Origin: SLJK01 sp964567295
Lineage (GTDB): Bacteria > Bacillota > Dethiobacteria > DTU022 > UBA8154
Reading direction: 5' to 3'
Assembly (NCBI GenBank): GCA_964567295.1
Contig: CAZMLU010000006.1
Coordinates: 1-60,478, forward strand
Length of the DNA: 60,478 bases
The position numbers and the translations under genes are program-made. Under the pieces are notes generated by a model, which had not been told where the DNA came from, ran no database searches, and saw nothing but the letters and a program-made list of their open reading frames with translations. Every line of letters begins with the position of its first letter. Position 1 is the stretch's first letter. Shown here piece after piece: positions 1 to 9,309 of the stretch.

Positions 1-133
1 GCACCGCTTCACCCGCACCAATGGACCAGTAGACAAGAAAGCTTCCCAACAGGGGGACAAGAACCAGTAAAAGAGGTATAATACTTTGAAACTCCATTAT
101 TTGCATCCCTGTTTCAGAAACAGCAGGTGCCAT
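1..133 (-). CDS. Proton-antiporter-like membrane subunit, N-terminal fragment (runs off the left edge)
   Basis: Reading leftwards from an ATG at 133, an open frame continues to the window edge (44 codons). It begins MAPAVSETGMQIMEFQSI and continues into a hydrophobic helix typical of the first membrane segment of NuoL/M/N or MrpA/D proteins. A purine-rich stretch (GGAGGGGG) lies about 12 bases upstream; later ATGs at 106 and 97 have weaker sites. It follows the 524-residue antiporter subunit by 146 bases on the same strand, so it is probably the fifth antiporter-like subunit of one transcript. The family call rests on the hydrophobic start and the context only. Confidence 0.6.
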   Translation of the reverse strand, partial: MAPAVSETGMQIMEFQSIIPLLLVLVPLLGSFLVYWSIGAGEAV

Positions 134-279
134 TTAGAAGTCTAATCCCCCTCCCGTAATCTGTCATTGACGTCCCGCAAAATAATCGAGATATTCTAAA
201 TCGTCAATTTAATAAGCCGACAAAAAGGCAAAGGTATCCGGATTAAAATGCTTAATAATACCTCGTCCTTAGAGACGGC

Positions 280-1854
280 TCAGAGACCGTAAAACATTCC
301 TGTAATGGATTGCACGATATCCAGGGGCAGGTTATAAACAGGCAAACCAAAGATAAAGCAGCCGATGGTCAATATAATAATCGGCACCAGCATCATTGCC
401 GATGGTTCCTTGAAGTTGCTGACTTTAAAGTCCCTGTGGTGGATATCGGCCCCGTCGGCAGACTCCCCCAAAAAAGCATTGTATGCAATAGGAAGATAAT
501 AAGCAGCGTTAAGAAGGCTGCTTATAAGCAGTATTAAAACCAACACCGGTTGGCCTATCTCGAGCGCCCCCAGGCTCAAGTGCCATTTTGTTATAAAGAG
601 GTTAAAAGGAGGAATCCCTACAGAGGTAATAGCTGTTACGGTAAAAGCCAGCATGGTTATGGGTAACTGATAGCCGATACCTTTCATGTTGCGAATACTT
701 CTAGTTCCGGTACCCTTGATGATAGACCCTGCACAGAGAAACATGCCGCCTTTCATAAAGGCGTGGGCTGTAATGTGAAATACGGCCCCTGTAAGAGCAT
801 AAGGAGTAAGGATCACTATCCCCAAGATTATATAGCCCATCTGGGCAATCCCGGAATAAGCCAGGCGGCGAAGAATATCGTCCTGTGCAATGGCAATGGT
901 AGAACCAAATAAAATGGTAAAGGCAGCGACCACGATCAGGATGTTATCCCAGACAACCGTTTCCCAAAACTCCACTCCAAAAACATTATAAAAAACGCGA
1001 ATAAACCCATAAATGCCAGTCTTTAACATGATCGCCGAGGAAATAAGGCCGGCAGGCATGGGCGCAAAGGTATAGGCATCTGGTGCCCAGAAATGCAGGG
1101 GGAACATGGCCGACTTGGTACCGAAAGCGATCATAAAGCCCAGAAAGGCCAGCAAGCTAAAAGAGGTAATATCGTTAAAAAGTCCCGGTGTATCCAGGGC
1201 CAGGGAACCGGTGTCACGGAAAGTAATAACCACCGCCAGGAACAAGGCCACACCGGCCAGGATGGTCATAAAGAGAAACTTGACCCCTGCCGCTACCTGC
1301 TCAGCCGTAGCATGGTGAACCACCAGCACAAAATACATGATAGACATAAATTCGAAGAACAGGAAAAGGCTGAAAAGGTCCCCTGCCAGGACAACCCCTA
1401 TACTCCCTCCATAAACCAGCATCATGAAACCGAAAAACCGCTGAGGCAGAGGCTCATCTTTCATATAGCCGATTGAATAAATAACGATAATCAAACCGAA
1501 AAAGGCAAATAACAGTCCCATGTACAGGGAAAGAATATCCACCTGGAAATTAAGGCCTAGCGGCGGCAGCACGTCAATCTTGCCAACAACCACTGTTCCC
1601 TGGCGTACTATGGGATACATATAAAGCACAAGAGCCAAGGGAATAATTGTCCCCGCCAGGAGAAAAAGGTTTCGCAAGACTCCTGCCAGTGGTGGAGGCG
1701 AGGGTTCTGTGCTTTTCTCCAGCAGACCATCATATTCAACGCTGGGAAAATATCTTCCTGGCCTGATACCGGTCAAAAATATAGCCACCCCGGCCAAAAG
1801 TGGGACTATTGTCGCCCAAAAAGGAATAAGAGAAATTAGGACTTCCTGTGACAT
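280..1854 (-). CDS. Proton-antiporter-like membrane subunit (NuoM/N, MrpD family), 524 aa
   Basis: Polytopic membrane protein of the proton_antipo_M family found in complex I, Mrp antiporters and membrane hydrogenases, where such subunits move H+ or Na+ through charged residues buried in helices. Visible signatures: the helix with the conserved glutamate (FFEFM, Glu about 168), a lysine following (about 192), FGTKSAMFPLHFWAPDA with Lys about 247 and His about 254, and LKTGIYGFIR downstream. About fourteen hydrophobic stretches are present. ATG start with GGGGGAAAG about 7 bases upstream. It lies 18 bases after the 491-residue paralogue, so the genes are cotranscribed. Which complex it serves cannot be told because no hydrophilic partner (hydrogenase, NuoB/C/D/I) is inside the window. 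Confidence 0.85.
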   Translation of the reverse strand: MSQEVLISLIPFWATIVPLLAGVAIFLTGIRPGRYFPSVEYDGLLEKSTEPSPPPLAGVLRNLFLLAGTIIPLALVLYMYPIVRQGTVVVGKIDVLPPLGLNFQVDILSLYMGLLFAFFGLIIVIYSIGYMKDEPLPQRFFGFMMLVYGGSIGVVLAGDLFSLFLFFEFMSIMYFVLVVHHATAEQVAAGVKFLFMTILAGVALFLAVVITFRDTGSLALDTPGLFNDITSFSLLAFLGFMIAFGTKSAMFPLHFWAPDAYTFAPMPAGLISSAIMLKTGIYGFIRVFYNVFGVEFWETVVWDNILIVVAAFTILFGSTIAIAQDDILRRLAYSGIAQMGYIILGIVILTPYALTGAVFHITAHAFMKGGMFLCAGSIIKGTGTRSIRNMKGIGYQLPITMLAFTVTAITSVGIPPFNLFITKWHLSLGALEIGQPVLVLILLISSLLNAAYYLPIAYNAFLGESADGADIHHRDFKVSNFKEPSAMMLVPIIILTIGCFIFGLPVYNLPLDIVQSITGMFYGL

Positions 1855-1872
1855 ATAGCTTCTTTCCCCCTT

Positions 1873-3348
1873 TTAAAAAACAGTCTTTACCATATTTTCT
1901 ACCAGTGGAATGGTGGTTTGGTTGGCAAAGAGGCCAAAGAAAACACCCATCACTGCCAGGATAATTATGGGAACAAGCATGGTAAGCGGGGCTTCAAAGC
2001 CTTTTGGCTTCTCGAATTCGCCCTCTTTGAAAAATGCGTTTATTACTATGGGAAGATAGTACATTGCATTAAGCATGGCACTGATCAGGATAAGTATGGC
2101 AAAAACAAGCCTGCCTCCATCCAGCGCTCCCGTCAAGAGATAATACTTGCTCACATATCCGCTGATAGGAATAATACCGATCAGCCCCAGGCCACTGATG
2201 GCAAAGGCAATCATAATGATAGGCATCCTTTTTCCTAAGCCATGCATCTCATCGACCCTCGTTTTGCCGGTTAAGCGAATGATTGTTCCTGCACAGAAGA
2301 AGAGGGTTATTTTTAAGATGGCATGGTTAATAATATGTATGACCCCTCCTGTAAGGCCTGCAGGTGTCAACATTAAGCCGCCCAGGGTAATATAACCCAA
2401 CTGGCTGATGGTGGAATACGCCAGCCTGAGCTTCAACACCTTCTGGCGCAGTGCAATAATGGAACCGGCCAGGATAGAAAAAGCAACAAGCACGGCCAGG
2501 TAATCTATAACACCCAGATCTGTGATTGTTTCCGGACCGAAAATATAATACATAACCCGTGTCATGCCGAAAACACCGCTTTTTACTACGGCAACGGCAT
2601 GAAGAAGGGCGCTAACCGGAGCAGGAGCGACCATGGCCGCCGGCAACCAGGAGTGTAAAGGCATTATGGCACCTTTGGTGCCGAAACCCAAAACAGCCAG
2701 GAAAAAGATGATTATTAACATCATATGTGAAGTTCCTGTGGTAGCTTCCAGAAACCCTCCCGGAATAAAGGTGGCACCCGGAACCAGGCCGTTCAAAATG
2801 ATAAGGGAAAATAATATTAATCCGCCCCCTCCAAAGCAGTAGATCATGTATTTAATTCCGGAACGGGTGGCCTCTTCCGTCTGGGAATGAATTACCAGGG
2901 GATAAGTGCAAAGGGTCAAGTACTCAAAAAAGATATACATGGTAAAGAGGTTCCCTGCAAAAGCGACCCCCATGGTAGCGCTCATAGAGATAACAAAGAA
3001 AAAGAAGTATCTACCCTGCGCCGGCTGGCGTGACATGTATCCCATAGAATACACGATAGCAAAGATCCAGAGCAGCGAAGAGGTGAAAGCGAATATGATT
3101 CCCAGCGGATCAACCCGGAAAAAAAGTTCTAACCCGCCTATAAACGAAAGCAATTTTAATTCTACCACTGAACCGTTCAAAATCAAAGGAAGCATGGAAG
3201 CAACGATTAAAAAATTGATGCCTACAGTGAATAAAGCTGTGAGGTTTCGCACCCTGTCCTGGTCCTCAGGAATCCGGTTTATAACCAGTGCGCCGAGAAT
3301 CGGCAAAACAACCGCCCAGAGTGGTGCATAAGAGATGACTGCATCCAT
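1873..3348 (-). CDS. Proton-antiporter-like membrane subunit (MrpD/NuoN-like), 491 aa
   Basis: Third gene in the leftward array of antiporter-like subunits. Polytopic protein with the family signatures: a helix with glutamate (MYIFFEYLTL), FGTKGAIMPLHSWLP carrying the conserved Lys and His, and APAPVSALLHAVAVVKSG, the discontinuous-helix region of proton_antipo_M proteins. Length matches MrpD or NuoM/N (about 490). ATG start with GGGAGAG about 8 bases upstream. Only 25 bases separate it from the upstream 640-residue paralogue and 18 from the downstream one. It differs clearly in sequence from its neighbours, so these are diverged paralogues with separate positions in a complex rather than a recent tandem duplication. 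Confidence 0.85.
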   Translation of the reverse strand: MDAVISYAPLWAVVLPILGALVINRIPEDQDRVRNLTALFTVGINFLIVASMLPLILNGSVVELKLLSFIGGLELFFRVDPLGIIFAFTSSLLWIFAIVYSMGYMSRQPAQGRYFFFFVISMSATMGVAFAGNLFTMYIFFEYLTLCTYPLVIHSQTEEATRSGIKYMIYCFGGGGLILFSLIILNGLVPGATFIPGGFLEATTGTSHMMLIIIFFLAVLGFGTKGAIMPLHSWLPAAMVAPAPVSALLHAVAVVKSGVFGMTRVMYYIFGPETITDLGVIDYLAVLVAFSILAGSIIALRQKVLKLRLAYSTISQLGYITLGGLMLTPAGLTGGVIHIINHAILKITLFFCAGTIIRLTGKTRVDEMHGLGKRMPIIMIAFAISGLGLIGIIPISGYVSKYYLLTGALDGGRLVFAILILISAMLNAMYYLPIVINAFFKEGEFEKPKGFEAPLTMLVPIIILAVMGVFFGLFANQTTIPLVENMVKTVF

Positions 3349-3373
3349 TGTTATTACTCTCCCCTAGCTTAAA

Positions 3374-5296
3374 CTAAAATAGAAAGATACTTGCGCCCAA
3401 CAGCAACAATAAAGTTCCCATGAAGATTATAAAATCAACATCAAAGTTCATCAAACTAAAAAGCTGAAAAATCCTATCCCCTTTAGGATCATAGTCCACC
3501 TTAACGACAAGGAAGAAAAACCTCCTGAGAGCCATACCCCAGCGGCGCGCTAAAGAGGTGATTCCTCCCAGCCAGGTATCATAGATGCCGCTGCTGACCT
3601 TTGTCGAAGATCCGGCCATTCCTGCTGCGACCGAACTGAGAGTTCTTTCGTCAAAAAAAGTTACCCCATTGGAGATTATAGAAAGGGAAGGAATCCCTTT
3701 GACAAAAGCTCCATCGACCAACGCCTCCACAATTTTTCCCAGGTAAGTGTACACTTTGCCCGCTCCTTGCAACAGGGGCCGATAAACCAGATATTCCACG
3801 CTGAACCAGGAAGGCAGATGTACCCCGCGATCAAGTATGCCCGCGATAAGCGTAAAGACAACTATGCCCGTAAGAATAATCTGCAAAGCGCCCCAGGCAC
3901 CTGCTATAGAGTATACATCCAAAGATGAACCGTAAGGCAGCAGTGAGCTTAACAGCTGTGGCCAAACACCGAACAAGATACAGCAGGCAGAAGCACCCAG
4001 GATAGCAATAGTCATGGTGGGGGTTAACTCCCTGATAATCCTGGCATGGCTTTTCATAAAACCGAAATAAACAAATTTACAGAAAGAGAGGGTGGTCCCC
4101 ACTCCTGCCACCCAAAGCATCCACTCCATAGGGTTAACCCCGTACATAGCATTTTTGAGCAAGTACTTACTGACATATCCATTAAAGAGAGGCCCACCGG
4201 CGATGGCAAGGGCTCCAATTGTGGCCCCTATTACCGCCGCGGGAATTGTCAACCACACCGGAGGCAGATTGCGCCCTTCGGCCGTATGGGGGTGAAGGTC
4301 ATGAAGATCTTCCTTGCCCGTGGCATAAATAATGGCTCCGGCACTCATAAAGAGCAGGGCTTTATAAAACATGTGGTTTACCATGTGCAGAAGGCCGCCG
4401 TCCACGGCAATAAAGGTTCCCAGGCCCACACCCGCTACCATGAAACCTACCTGGCTAATAATGTGATAAGAAAGAAGGCGCCTCAGATCGCTCTGCATAA
4501 GGGCATATATTGCTCCGAACAGGGCCATGCAGGCCCCCATAAAAGCGATTCCGTTATGAGCGGGAAGAATACGCGCCACGGCGAAAACCCCAACCTTGGT
4601 TGTCAGGCCCGCAAGAACCACACTGGAGGCAAAAGAAGCCGAAGGATAGCTCCAGGGAAGCCACACGTGCAAAGGTAAAAATACGGACTTGATTCCAATA
4701 CCTACGAGGAAAAACGGAAGCCCCGCCTGGGGTATATCTATCAAAAAGGAACCTGTCGCACTGTAATGCTGCATAATCCCCAGGAAAAGAATGAGCCCGC
4801 CTCCTAACTGGAATAATAAAAACCGGTAACCCATCTTAATAGCCTGGGAAGTCCCTTTTAACAGTATCAGTCCCGCGGTTGAAACGGTTAGGAACTCCCA
4901 AAATATAAAAAGGGTGAGAAAATTCCCCGCAAAAGCAATCCCCACCGCGCTGCCGATAGCAATTATGGAGACTGCCTGCTCACTGGCTTTAGCTACCTGC
5001 AGGCCGTAAAGAAGGGCAAAGGATCCCACTAGAATAAACCCGAAAGCAGCGATCCTCCCATAGGGATGTTCGCTGAAAAATAACGGGGCCAAACCGCTAT
5101 CCTCCGCGAAGGTGGAAGTTAATAAGAATACACTCCCCAACTCTCCCGCAGAGAGGATATAGATGGCCACAGCAATCATTCCTGCCACATAAGCCAGCAT
5201 CAATGATTTTCTCCAACTGTCAGAAAGCGCTAACAGGGCAGGAGCGGCAATTATTGGAGCAAAAACAGGTATAAGAGCCAGGTTTATTTCAATCAC
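3374..5296 (-). CDS. Long proton-antiporter-like membrane subunit (NuoL/MrpA-core-like), 640 aa
   Basis: Second gene of the array and the longest. Core proton_antipo_M signatures are present: FIFWEFLTVSTAGLIL (buried Glu), GIKSVFLPLHVWLPWSYP (Lys/His), LAGLTTKVGVFA. The extra length is a C-terminal extension of roughly 200 residues that ends in a final hydrophobic helix (FIIFMGTLLLLLGASIFLF), as in NuoL/HyfB-like proteins where a C-terminal arm braces the antiporter row. Starts with GTG at 5296; a Shine-Dalgarno-like AAAGGAA abuts the GTG unusually closely and no better in-frame start is nearby. Spacing is 41 bases to the upstream subunit and 25 to the next. Confidence 0.85.
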   Translation of the reverse strand: MIEINLALIPVFAPIIAAPALLALSDSWRKSLMLAYVAGMIAVAIYILSAGELGSVFLLTSTFAEDSGLAPLFFSEHPYGRIAAFGFILVGSFALLYGLQVAKASEQAVSIIAIGSAVGIAFAGNFLTLFIFWEFLTVSTAGLILLKGTSQAIKMGYRFLLFQLGGGLILFLGIMQHYSATGSFLIDIPQAGLPFFLVGIGIKSVFLPLHVWLPWSYPSASFASSVVLAGLTTKVGVFAVARILPAHNGIAFMGACMALFGAIYALMQSDLRRLLSYHIISQVGFMVAGVGLGTFIAVDGGLLHMVNHMFYKALLFMSAGAIIYATGKEDLHDLHPHTAEGRNLPPVWLTIPAAVIGATIGALAIAGGPLFNGYVSKYLLKNAMYGVNPMEWMLWVAGVGTTLSFCKFVYFGFMKSHARIIRELTPTMTIAILGASACCILFGVWPQLLSSLLPYGSSLDVYSIAGAWGALQIILTGIVVFTLIAGILDRGVHLPSWFSVEYLVYRPLLQGAGKVYTYLGKIVEALVDGAFVKGIPSLSIISNGVTFFDERTLSSVAAGMAGSSTKVSSGIYDTWLGGITSLARRWGMALRRFFFLVVKVDYDPKGDRIFQLFSLMNFDVDFIIFMGTLLLLLGASIFLF

Positions 5297-5337
5297 TTCC
5301 TTTTAAAACTTCAAGTATTATAATTTGGGTATATTCA

Positions 5338-6882
5338 CTAGAAACTCACAAATAGTTCCAGGACTACTGCTTTGGCCAAATCAAGCGGCCAATTTTGAGG
5401 CATAAGGACAAAAGCGACGCTGCCAATAGCCAAAATTCCGATAGGTATAAGCATATTTAGGGGGGCCTCGGCCATCCGTTTCCCTATCCCGCCGGAGTTC
5501 TCAAGCTGGTGCGACCCGGAGATTTCCCCGGCCTCCAGACCCTCTTCCTTCGGGGCCGCAAAAAAGGCGGCGATTACAATAGGAAAATAATAGGCTGCGT
5601 TCAGCAGACTGCTGACAATGAGCAGTACCACGATCATGGGCTGCCCTATATCAAGAGCTCCCAGGGCCAGCTGCCACTTACTGACAAAACCGTTAAAAGG
5701 CGGGATACCCACCATAGACAGGGAACATAGAGTAAAAGCGATCATGGTAAGGGGCATCTTGAACCCGACCCCACCCATATGGCTAATCCTTCTTTCGCCC
5801 GTTTGCAAAATGATAGCGCCTGCGATAAGAAAGAGGCCTCCTTTCATAAAGGCATGGGTAAAAATGTGGTAAACTCCACCGGTCAAGGCTTTTTCGCTTA
5901 ACATGGAAATACCTAAAATTATGTAACCGATCTGGGCAACACTGGAATAAGCCAACCGCCTCTTAATATCGTCCTGGATCAGGGCCAGGGCAGAACCCAA
6001 CAGTATGGTGATCACCGCCAGGATTAAGGTTATCCTTTCCCACCCCGCGGCTTGTAAAAACTCAAATCCAAAAACCTGGTAAAATACCCGGATCAAGCCG
6101 TAAGCACCTACCTTGATCATCACCCCTGAAAGCAGGGCGCTCACAGGAGCGGGAGCGGCAGGGTGTGCATCCGGAAGCCAGACGTGTACGGGGAAAATAC
6201 CGGCCTTGATGCCGAACCCCAGCACAAAGGAGATAAAAGCGATAAATGAGAGGGTTGAAACCTCGCTGATCAAGCCAAACTCACTCAGCGAAACGCTTCC
6301 ACCGATAAAATATGTAATGACTATCCCGAAAAAAATGGCCAGACCCGCACCAACAGACATGAAAAGATACTTCACACTGGCGAACATGGCATAGGGGTGT
6401 TCCTCGTGAGCAACCAACGCAAAGGAGGTCAGGGCCATGATTTCGAAAAAGAGAAAAAGCCCGATAAGATCTCCCGCAACCACTGTGCCCAGGCAGCCTC
6501 CCATACAGAGAAGTAACAGACCGTAGTAACGATCGTGAGCATGTTCCTTTTCCATATAACCGATGGAATGCAGGGTGGCCAGCAGCCATAAGAAGGCAAT
6601 GATCATGGCCAGAAACAAGCTCAACGCATCCATGCGAAAAGAGATGGAAAACGGCAGGGAGAGAAAAGCGTAGCGACCATAGATAATATTACCTGCTGTT
6701 ATAGTACTGTACATAGAAAAGATAGCTGTAAAAACTACCGCTATCGATAAAACTGTGAATATTTCGCCTGCTCGACGGTTAAACCGGGTCAAAAAAAAGG
6801 CAACGATCGCAGAGAGAAAAGGTATGAGCACAATAATCGCCGGCAAAATGGTGAAAATTCTTTCTCCTGTGAACTCTTCCAT
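5338..6882 (-). CDS. Proton-antiporter-like membrane subunit (NuoM/MrpD family), 514 aa, first of the array
   Basis: First gene of the leftward array. Signatures: LFLFFEIMALTSFALV (buried Glu), FASVKYLFMS (Lys), FGIKAGIFPVHVWLPDAHPA (Lys/His), LLSGVMIKVGAYGLIR. A hydrophilic loop near the C-terminus (roughly residues 440-475, containing GEISGSHQLENSGG) is an insertion not seen in the sister genes. The frame is open from a GTG at 6894, but that GTG lies inside the AGAGGTGAAAG ribosome-binding site; the ATG at 6882 is the better start. The 424-base region upstream is gene-free, so the array's promoter is expected there. Confidence 0.85.
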   Translation of the reverse strand: MEEFTGERIFTILPAIIVLIPFLSAIVAFFLTRFNRRAGEIFTVLSIAVVFTAIFSMYSTITAGNIIYGRYAFLSLPFSISFRMDALSLFLAMIIAFLWLLATLHSIGYMEKEHAHDRYYGLLLLCMGGCLGTVVAGDLIGLFLFFEIMALTSFALVAHEEHPYAMFASVKYLFMSVGAGLAIFFGIVITYFIGGSVSLSEFGLISEVSTLSFIAFISFVLGFGIKAGIFPVHVWLPDAHPAAPAPVSALLSGVMIKVGAYGLIRVFYQVFGFEFLQAAGWERITLILAVITILLGSALALIQDDIKRRLAYSSVAQIGYIILGISMLSEKALTGGVYHIFTHAFMKGGLFLIAGAIILQTGERRISHMGGVGFKMPLTMIAFTLCSLSMVGIPPFNGFVSKWQLALGALDIGQPMIVVLLIVSSLLNAAYYFPIVIAAFFAAPKEEGLEAGEISGSHQLENSGGIGKRMAEAPLNMLIPIGILAIGSVAFVLMPQNWPLDLAKAVVLELFVSF

Positions 6883-7306
6883 AATGTCTTTCACCTCTTA
6901 ACTACTTAAAGTAAACACAGTTAAGTATGACCGATAATGCACAAAACAATTAGCTGGAGAAAAGAATTAAGCACTTGCGATGCCTATTCTTATGTATGTA
7001 AGTAAAAAACAATAAGCCTACCCGCAAGTTGCAAAACATATAAATCTTAAATAATCTGAAATGTTAATACATTCACAAACCGCAATTCATTATCCAGCAA
7101 CGTTTTGGATTATAACACAACTTAAAACTTTTGAAAAGCTATGGTCTTAGATTTCGATACGATTTTCGAAAATCCTTTTTGCGCCACAAAAAAAATAAAC
7201 TAAATTGCACTTATAAAAAAAGATGGAAAAGGAAAAGGAAGGAAATAAGGTTGGAAATGTCTAAAATCTACCAGAGTAGTATGTTTGCCCAAAATCTTTC
7301 GGAGAG
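6883..7306. other. Gene-free AT-rich divergent region with two inverted repeats
   Basis: Separates the leftward antiporter array from the rightward kinase gene. It holds an inverted repeat with 7-base arms, CTTAACT at 6897-6903 and AGTTAAG at 6919-6925, just upstream of the array's start codon, and a perfect 14-base self-complementary sequence GATTTTCGAAAATC at 7161-7174. No close sigma-A consensus is visible on either strand, although promoters for both sides should lie here. The repeats could be operators; nothing identifies their protein. Confidence 0.4.
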
Positions 7307-7945
7307 GTGATGAAGTTGGGCTCAAAAGAAAAACAGGTAAAAATTGTCATAGACGGGATGACGGGCGTAGGAAAAAGCACCCTGGTCAAAATGGTATCCG
7401 AAAAATTTCTCCTGGAACCGTACGAAGAAATATTTTTAGATGAAAACAAGCTTTTGCACAAATTTTTTCGTGACAGAGAAAAATGGGCCTTTTCTATGCA
7501 GGTAAATTTCCTTACCAACCGCTTCCGTCAGTACAAGGAAGCTTCCTCTATCGGCAATGTGGTTATGGACAGGTCAATCTACTCCGATGATATTTTTGCA
7601 CGCATGTACCTGGAGTTGGGCTATCTTGCAGAGGAAGAATACGATGTTTACCAAGGTCTGCTGCAGAGCCTGCTGGAGGAGCTCCCCCCACCATCCCTGA
7701 TGGTGTTTCTCAAGGTAGAGGGTGAAGAAGCCATAAGGCGGATTCGAGCCAGGGGAAGAAAAGAGGAGCTGGAGGTAGAAAATAGCTACTGGCTGCAACT
7801 CAACAACTTTTACAGCCAAAACTACAGCCAATACCAAAAGGGCAAACTGCTGACCCTGGATGTGACCAGGCTGGACTTTGTGAACAACGAAAGGGACCGC
7901 AGCTATATTCTCAATGAAATCGGAAATGCGCTATCCCAAACATAA
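7307..7945 (+). CDS. Deoxynucleoside kinase (dGK/dCK family)
   Basis: Phosphorylates deoxynucleosides to monophosphates with ATP in salvage of DNA precursors. Sequence shows a P-loop GMTGVGKST at about residues 18-26, the substrate-binding DRS motif (VMDRSIYSDD, about residue 86), a Phe/Trp-rich segment after KWAFSMQVNF, and a LID arginine cluster RRIRARGRK near residue 145. Length (about 210) is right for the family. The start is ambiguous: GTG 7307 and ATG 7310 lie within or beside the site GAGAGGTGAT, while a TTG at 7316 has ideal 8-base spacing from GAGG; only the first three residues differ. Stands alone, convergent with folC. Confidence 0.85.
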   Translation: MMKLGSKEKQVKIVIDGMTGVGKSTLVKMVSEKFLLEPYEEIFLDENKLLHKFFRDREKWAFSMQVNFLTNRFRQYKEASSIGNVVMDRSIYSDDIFARMYLELGYLAEEEYDVYQGLLQSLLEELPPPSLMVFLKVEGEEAIRRIRARGRKEELEVENSYWLQLNNFYSQNYSQYQKGKLLTLDVTRLDFVNNERDRSYILNEIGNALSQT

Positions 7946-7982
7946 AACTTGAAGGGAAAAACTTTTTAAAGAGATAACTTTT

Positions 7983-9293
7983 TTATACCGTTTCCGGGCT
8001 GCGATCAGCAAGAAAGTGGCGCACTTCGCTAATAAGGTAGAGAGAGCCCGCGATAAGTATCAGGTCCTGAGCACCCGCCAGGGAAAAGGCTAGCCGCACA
8101 GCTTCGGAAATCTCTTCCCGGACAAAAACAGATTTCGAAGTCACTTTCCCTGCTGTATCTTTTAAGGCACCGGGATCAGCTGCCCTGGGACTGTTGGGTC
8201 TTGTAAAAATAATTTCATCTGCCAGGGGTAAGATCTCTGCCAGTATCTCTTCCGCTACCTTATCATCCAGTAGGCCCAGCAGTAAAACAAGTTTGCGGTG
8301 CGCAAAAAGAGAGGACATCGAAGCGCGCAGCGCTTTAAAAGCTTCGATATTGTGGGCGCCGTCGATCACCACCAGGGGTGAGCTCCCTATTACTTCCATT
8401 CTTCCGGGCCAACGGGTAACTTCCAGGCCGCGGCGGATACTCTCTTCGGGCAAATTATATCCTTTTTCGCTTAATAACTCCAGGGCAGCCAGGGCCACTG
8501 CTGCATTCTCCAACTGGTAGTTTCCCAGGAGAGATATTTTCAAATTATCATAGTGCCGCGAAATACCACTGTAATGCAGATGTTGTCCCAGCAAACCGTT
8601 ACTAATGCCCTTTGCAGAAAAATCCTCCCCAAGCCTGTAAAGGGGGGCTTTTTGGATGGCAGCTGTTTCCTCTACCACATCCAAAACGGATCCCTTCGTT
8701 CCGGTAACTACCGGTACCCCTTCTTTGATGATCCCCGCCTTTTCCCTGGCTATAGCTTCAGGGGTATCTCCCAGAACATGAGTATGCTCCAAGCTCACCG
8801 TTGTAATCACGGTGACCTTCGGTAAAACTGCGTTAGTGGCATCTAACCTGCCCCCGAGCCCCACTTCCAAGACCACTATGTCGGGAGCTTCCTGGGCAAA
8901 ATAGGTCAAGGCCAGGGCCGTCACCACCTCGAACTCCGTCGGTTGTCCCAGGGCTGGCTCGGAGGCAATTTCCTCCGTCAAGGGCTTAACCCGTCCTACC
9001 AGTTCCACCAGGCGCTGGCGCGGTATATCCAGTCCATTAATAGCCATCCGATTTGTAAATTGTACCAGGTAAGGAGAAGTATAAAGCCCCACCCTGTAGC
9101 CCGCGGCTTCCAAGACAGAAGCCGCAAAAGCAGCGGTGGAACCCTTTCCGTTGGTACCGCCGATATGTAAAAAATCCAATTTTTCTTCCGGATTACCCAA
9201 TCCACGCAAGAGGGCCTTTATTCTATCCAGCCCCTGGTTCATTCCGAATCTGCTGATCCCGTGTATCCAGGAAAGCGCTTCTTCGTAGTTCAA
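7983..9293 (-). CDS. folC: Folylpolyglutamate synthase / dihydrofolate synthase
   Basis: ATP-dependent Mur-ligase-type enzyme that adds glutamate to folates (and to dihydropteroate in bifunctional members). Shows the P-loop GGTNGKGST at residues 45-53, the FolC signature region LYTSPYLVQFTNRM near 75-88, the metal-binding segment VVLEVGLGGRLDATN near 140-155, and in the C-terminal domain VIDGAHN. 436 residues, standard length. Starts with TTG at 9293, with GGGGTG eight bases upstream. It follows valS by 16 bases, a common Firmicutes order, and is surely cotranscribed with it from the valS promoter. Confidence 0.92.
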   Translation of the reverse strand: MNYEEALSWIHGISRFGMNQGLDRIKALLRGLGNPEEKLDFLHIGGTNGKGSTAAFAASVLEAAGYRVGLYTSPYLVQFTNRMAINGLDIPRQRLVELVGRVKPLTEEIASEPALGQPTEFEVVTALALTYFAQEAPDIVVLEVGLGGRLDATNAVLPKVTVITTVSLEHTHVLGDTPEAIAREKAGIIKEGVPVVTGTKGSVLDVVEETAAIQKAPLYRLGEDFSAKGISNGLLGQHLHYSGISRHYDNLKISLLGNYQLENAAVALAALELLSEKGYNLPEESIRRGLEVTRWPGRMEVIGSSPLVVIDGAHNIEAFKALRASMSSLFAHRKLVLLLGLLDDKVAEEILAEILPLADEIIFTRPNSPRAADPGALKDTAGKVTSKSVFVREEISEAVRLAFSLAGAQDLILIAGSLYLISEVRHFLADRSPETV

Positions 9294-9309
9294 TCTAACT
9301 TCACCCCGC

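Noticed and set aside
4046..4678. Long open frame on the plus strand (210 codons) opposite an antiporter gene
   Set aside because: Lies wholly inside the 640-residue antiporter-like gene on the other strand, has no ribosome-binding site and a composition (many His, Lys, Gly) typical of antisense shadows. The same holds for other long antisense frames, e.g. 40572-40979, 43267-43953 and 57174-57737.
7161..7174. GATTTTCGAAAATC as a defined operator
   Set aside because: A perfect palindrome, but short, AT-rich and with no second copy found by eye in the window; kept only as a note in the intergenic entry.
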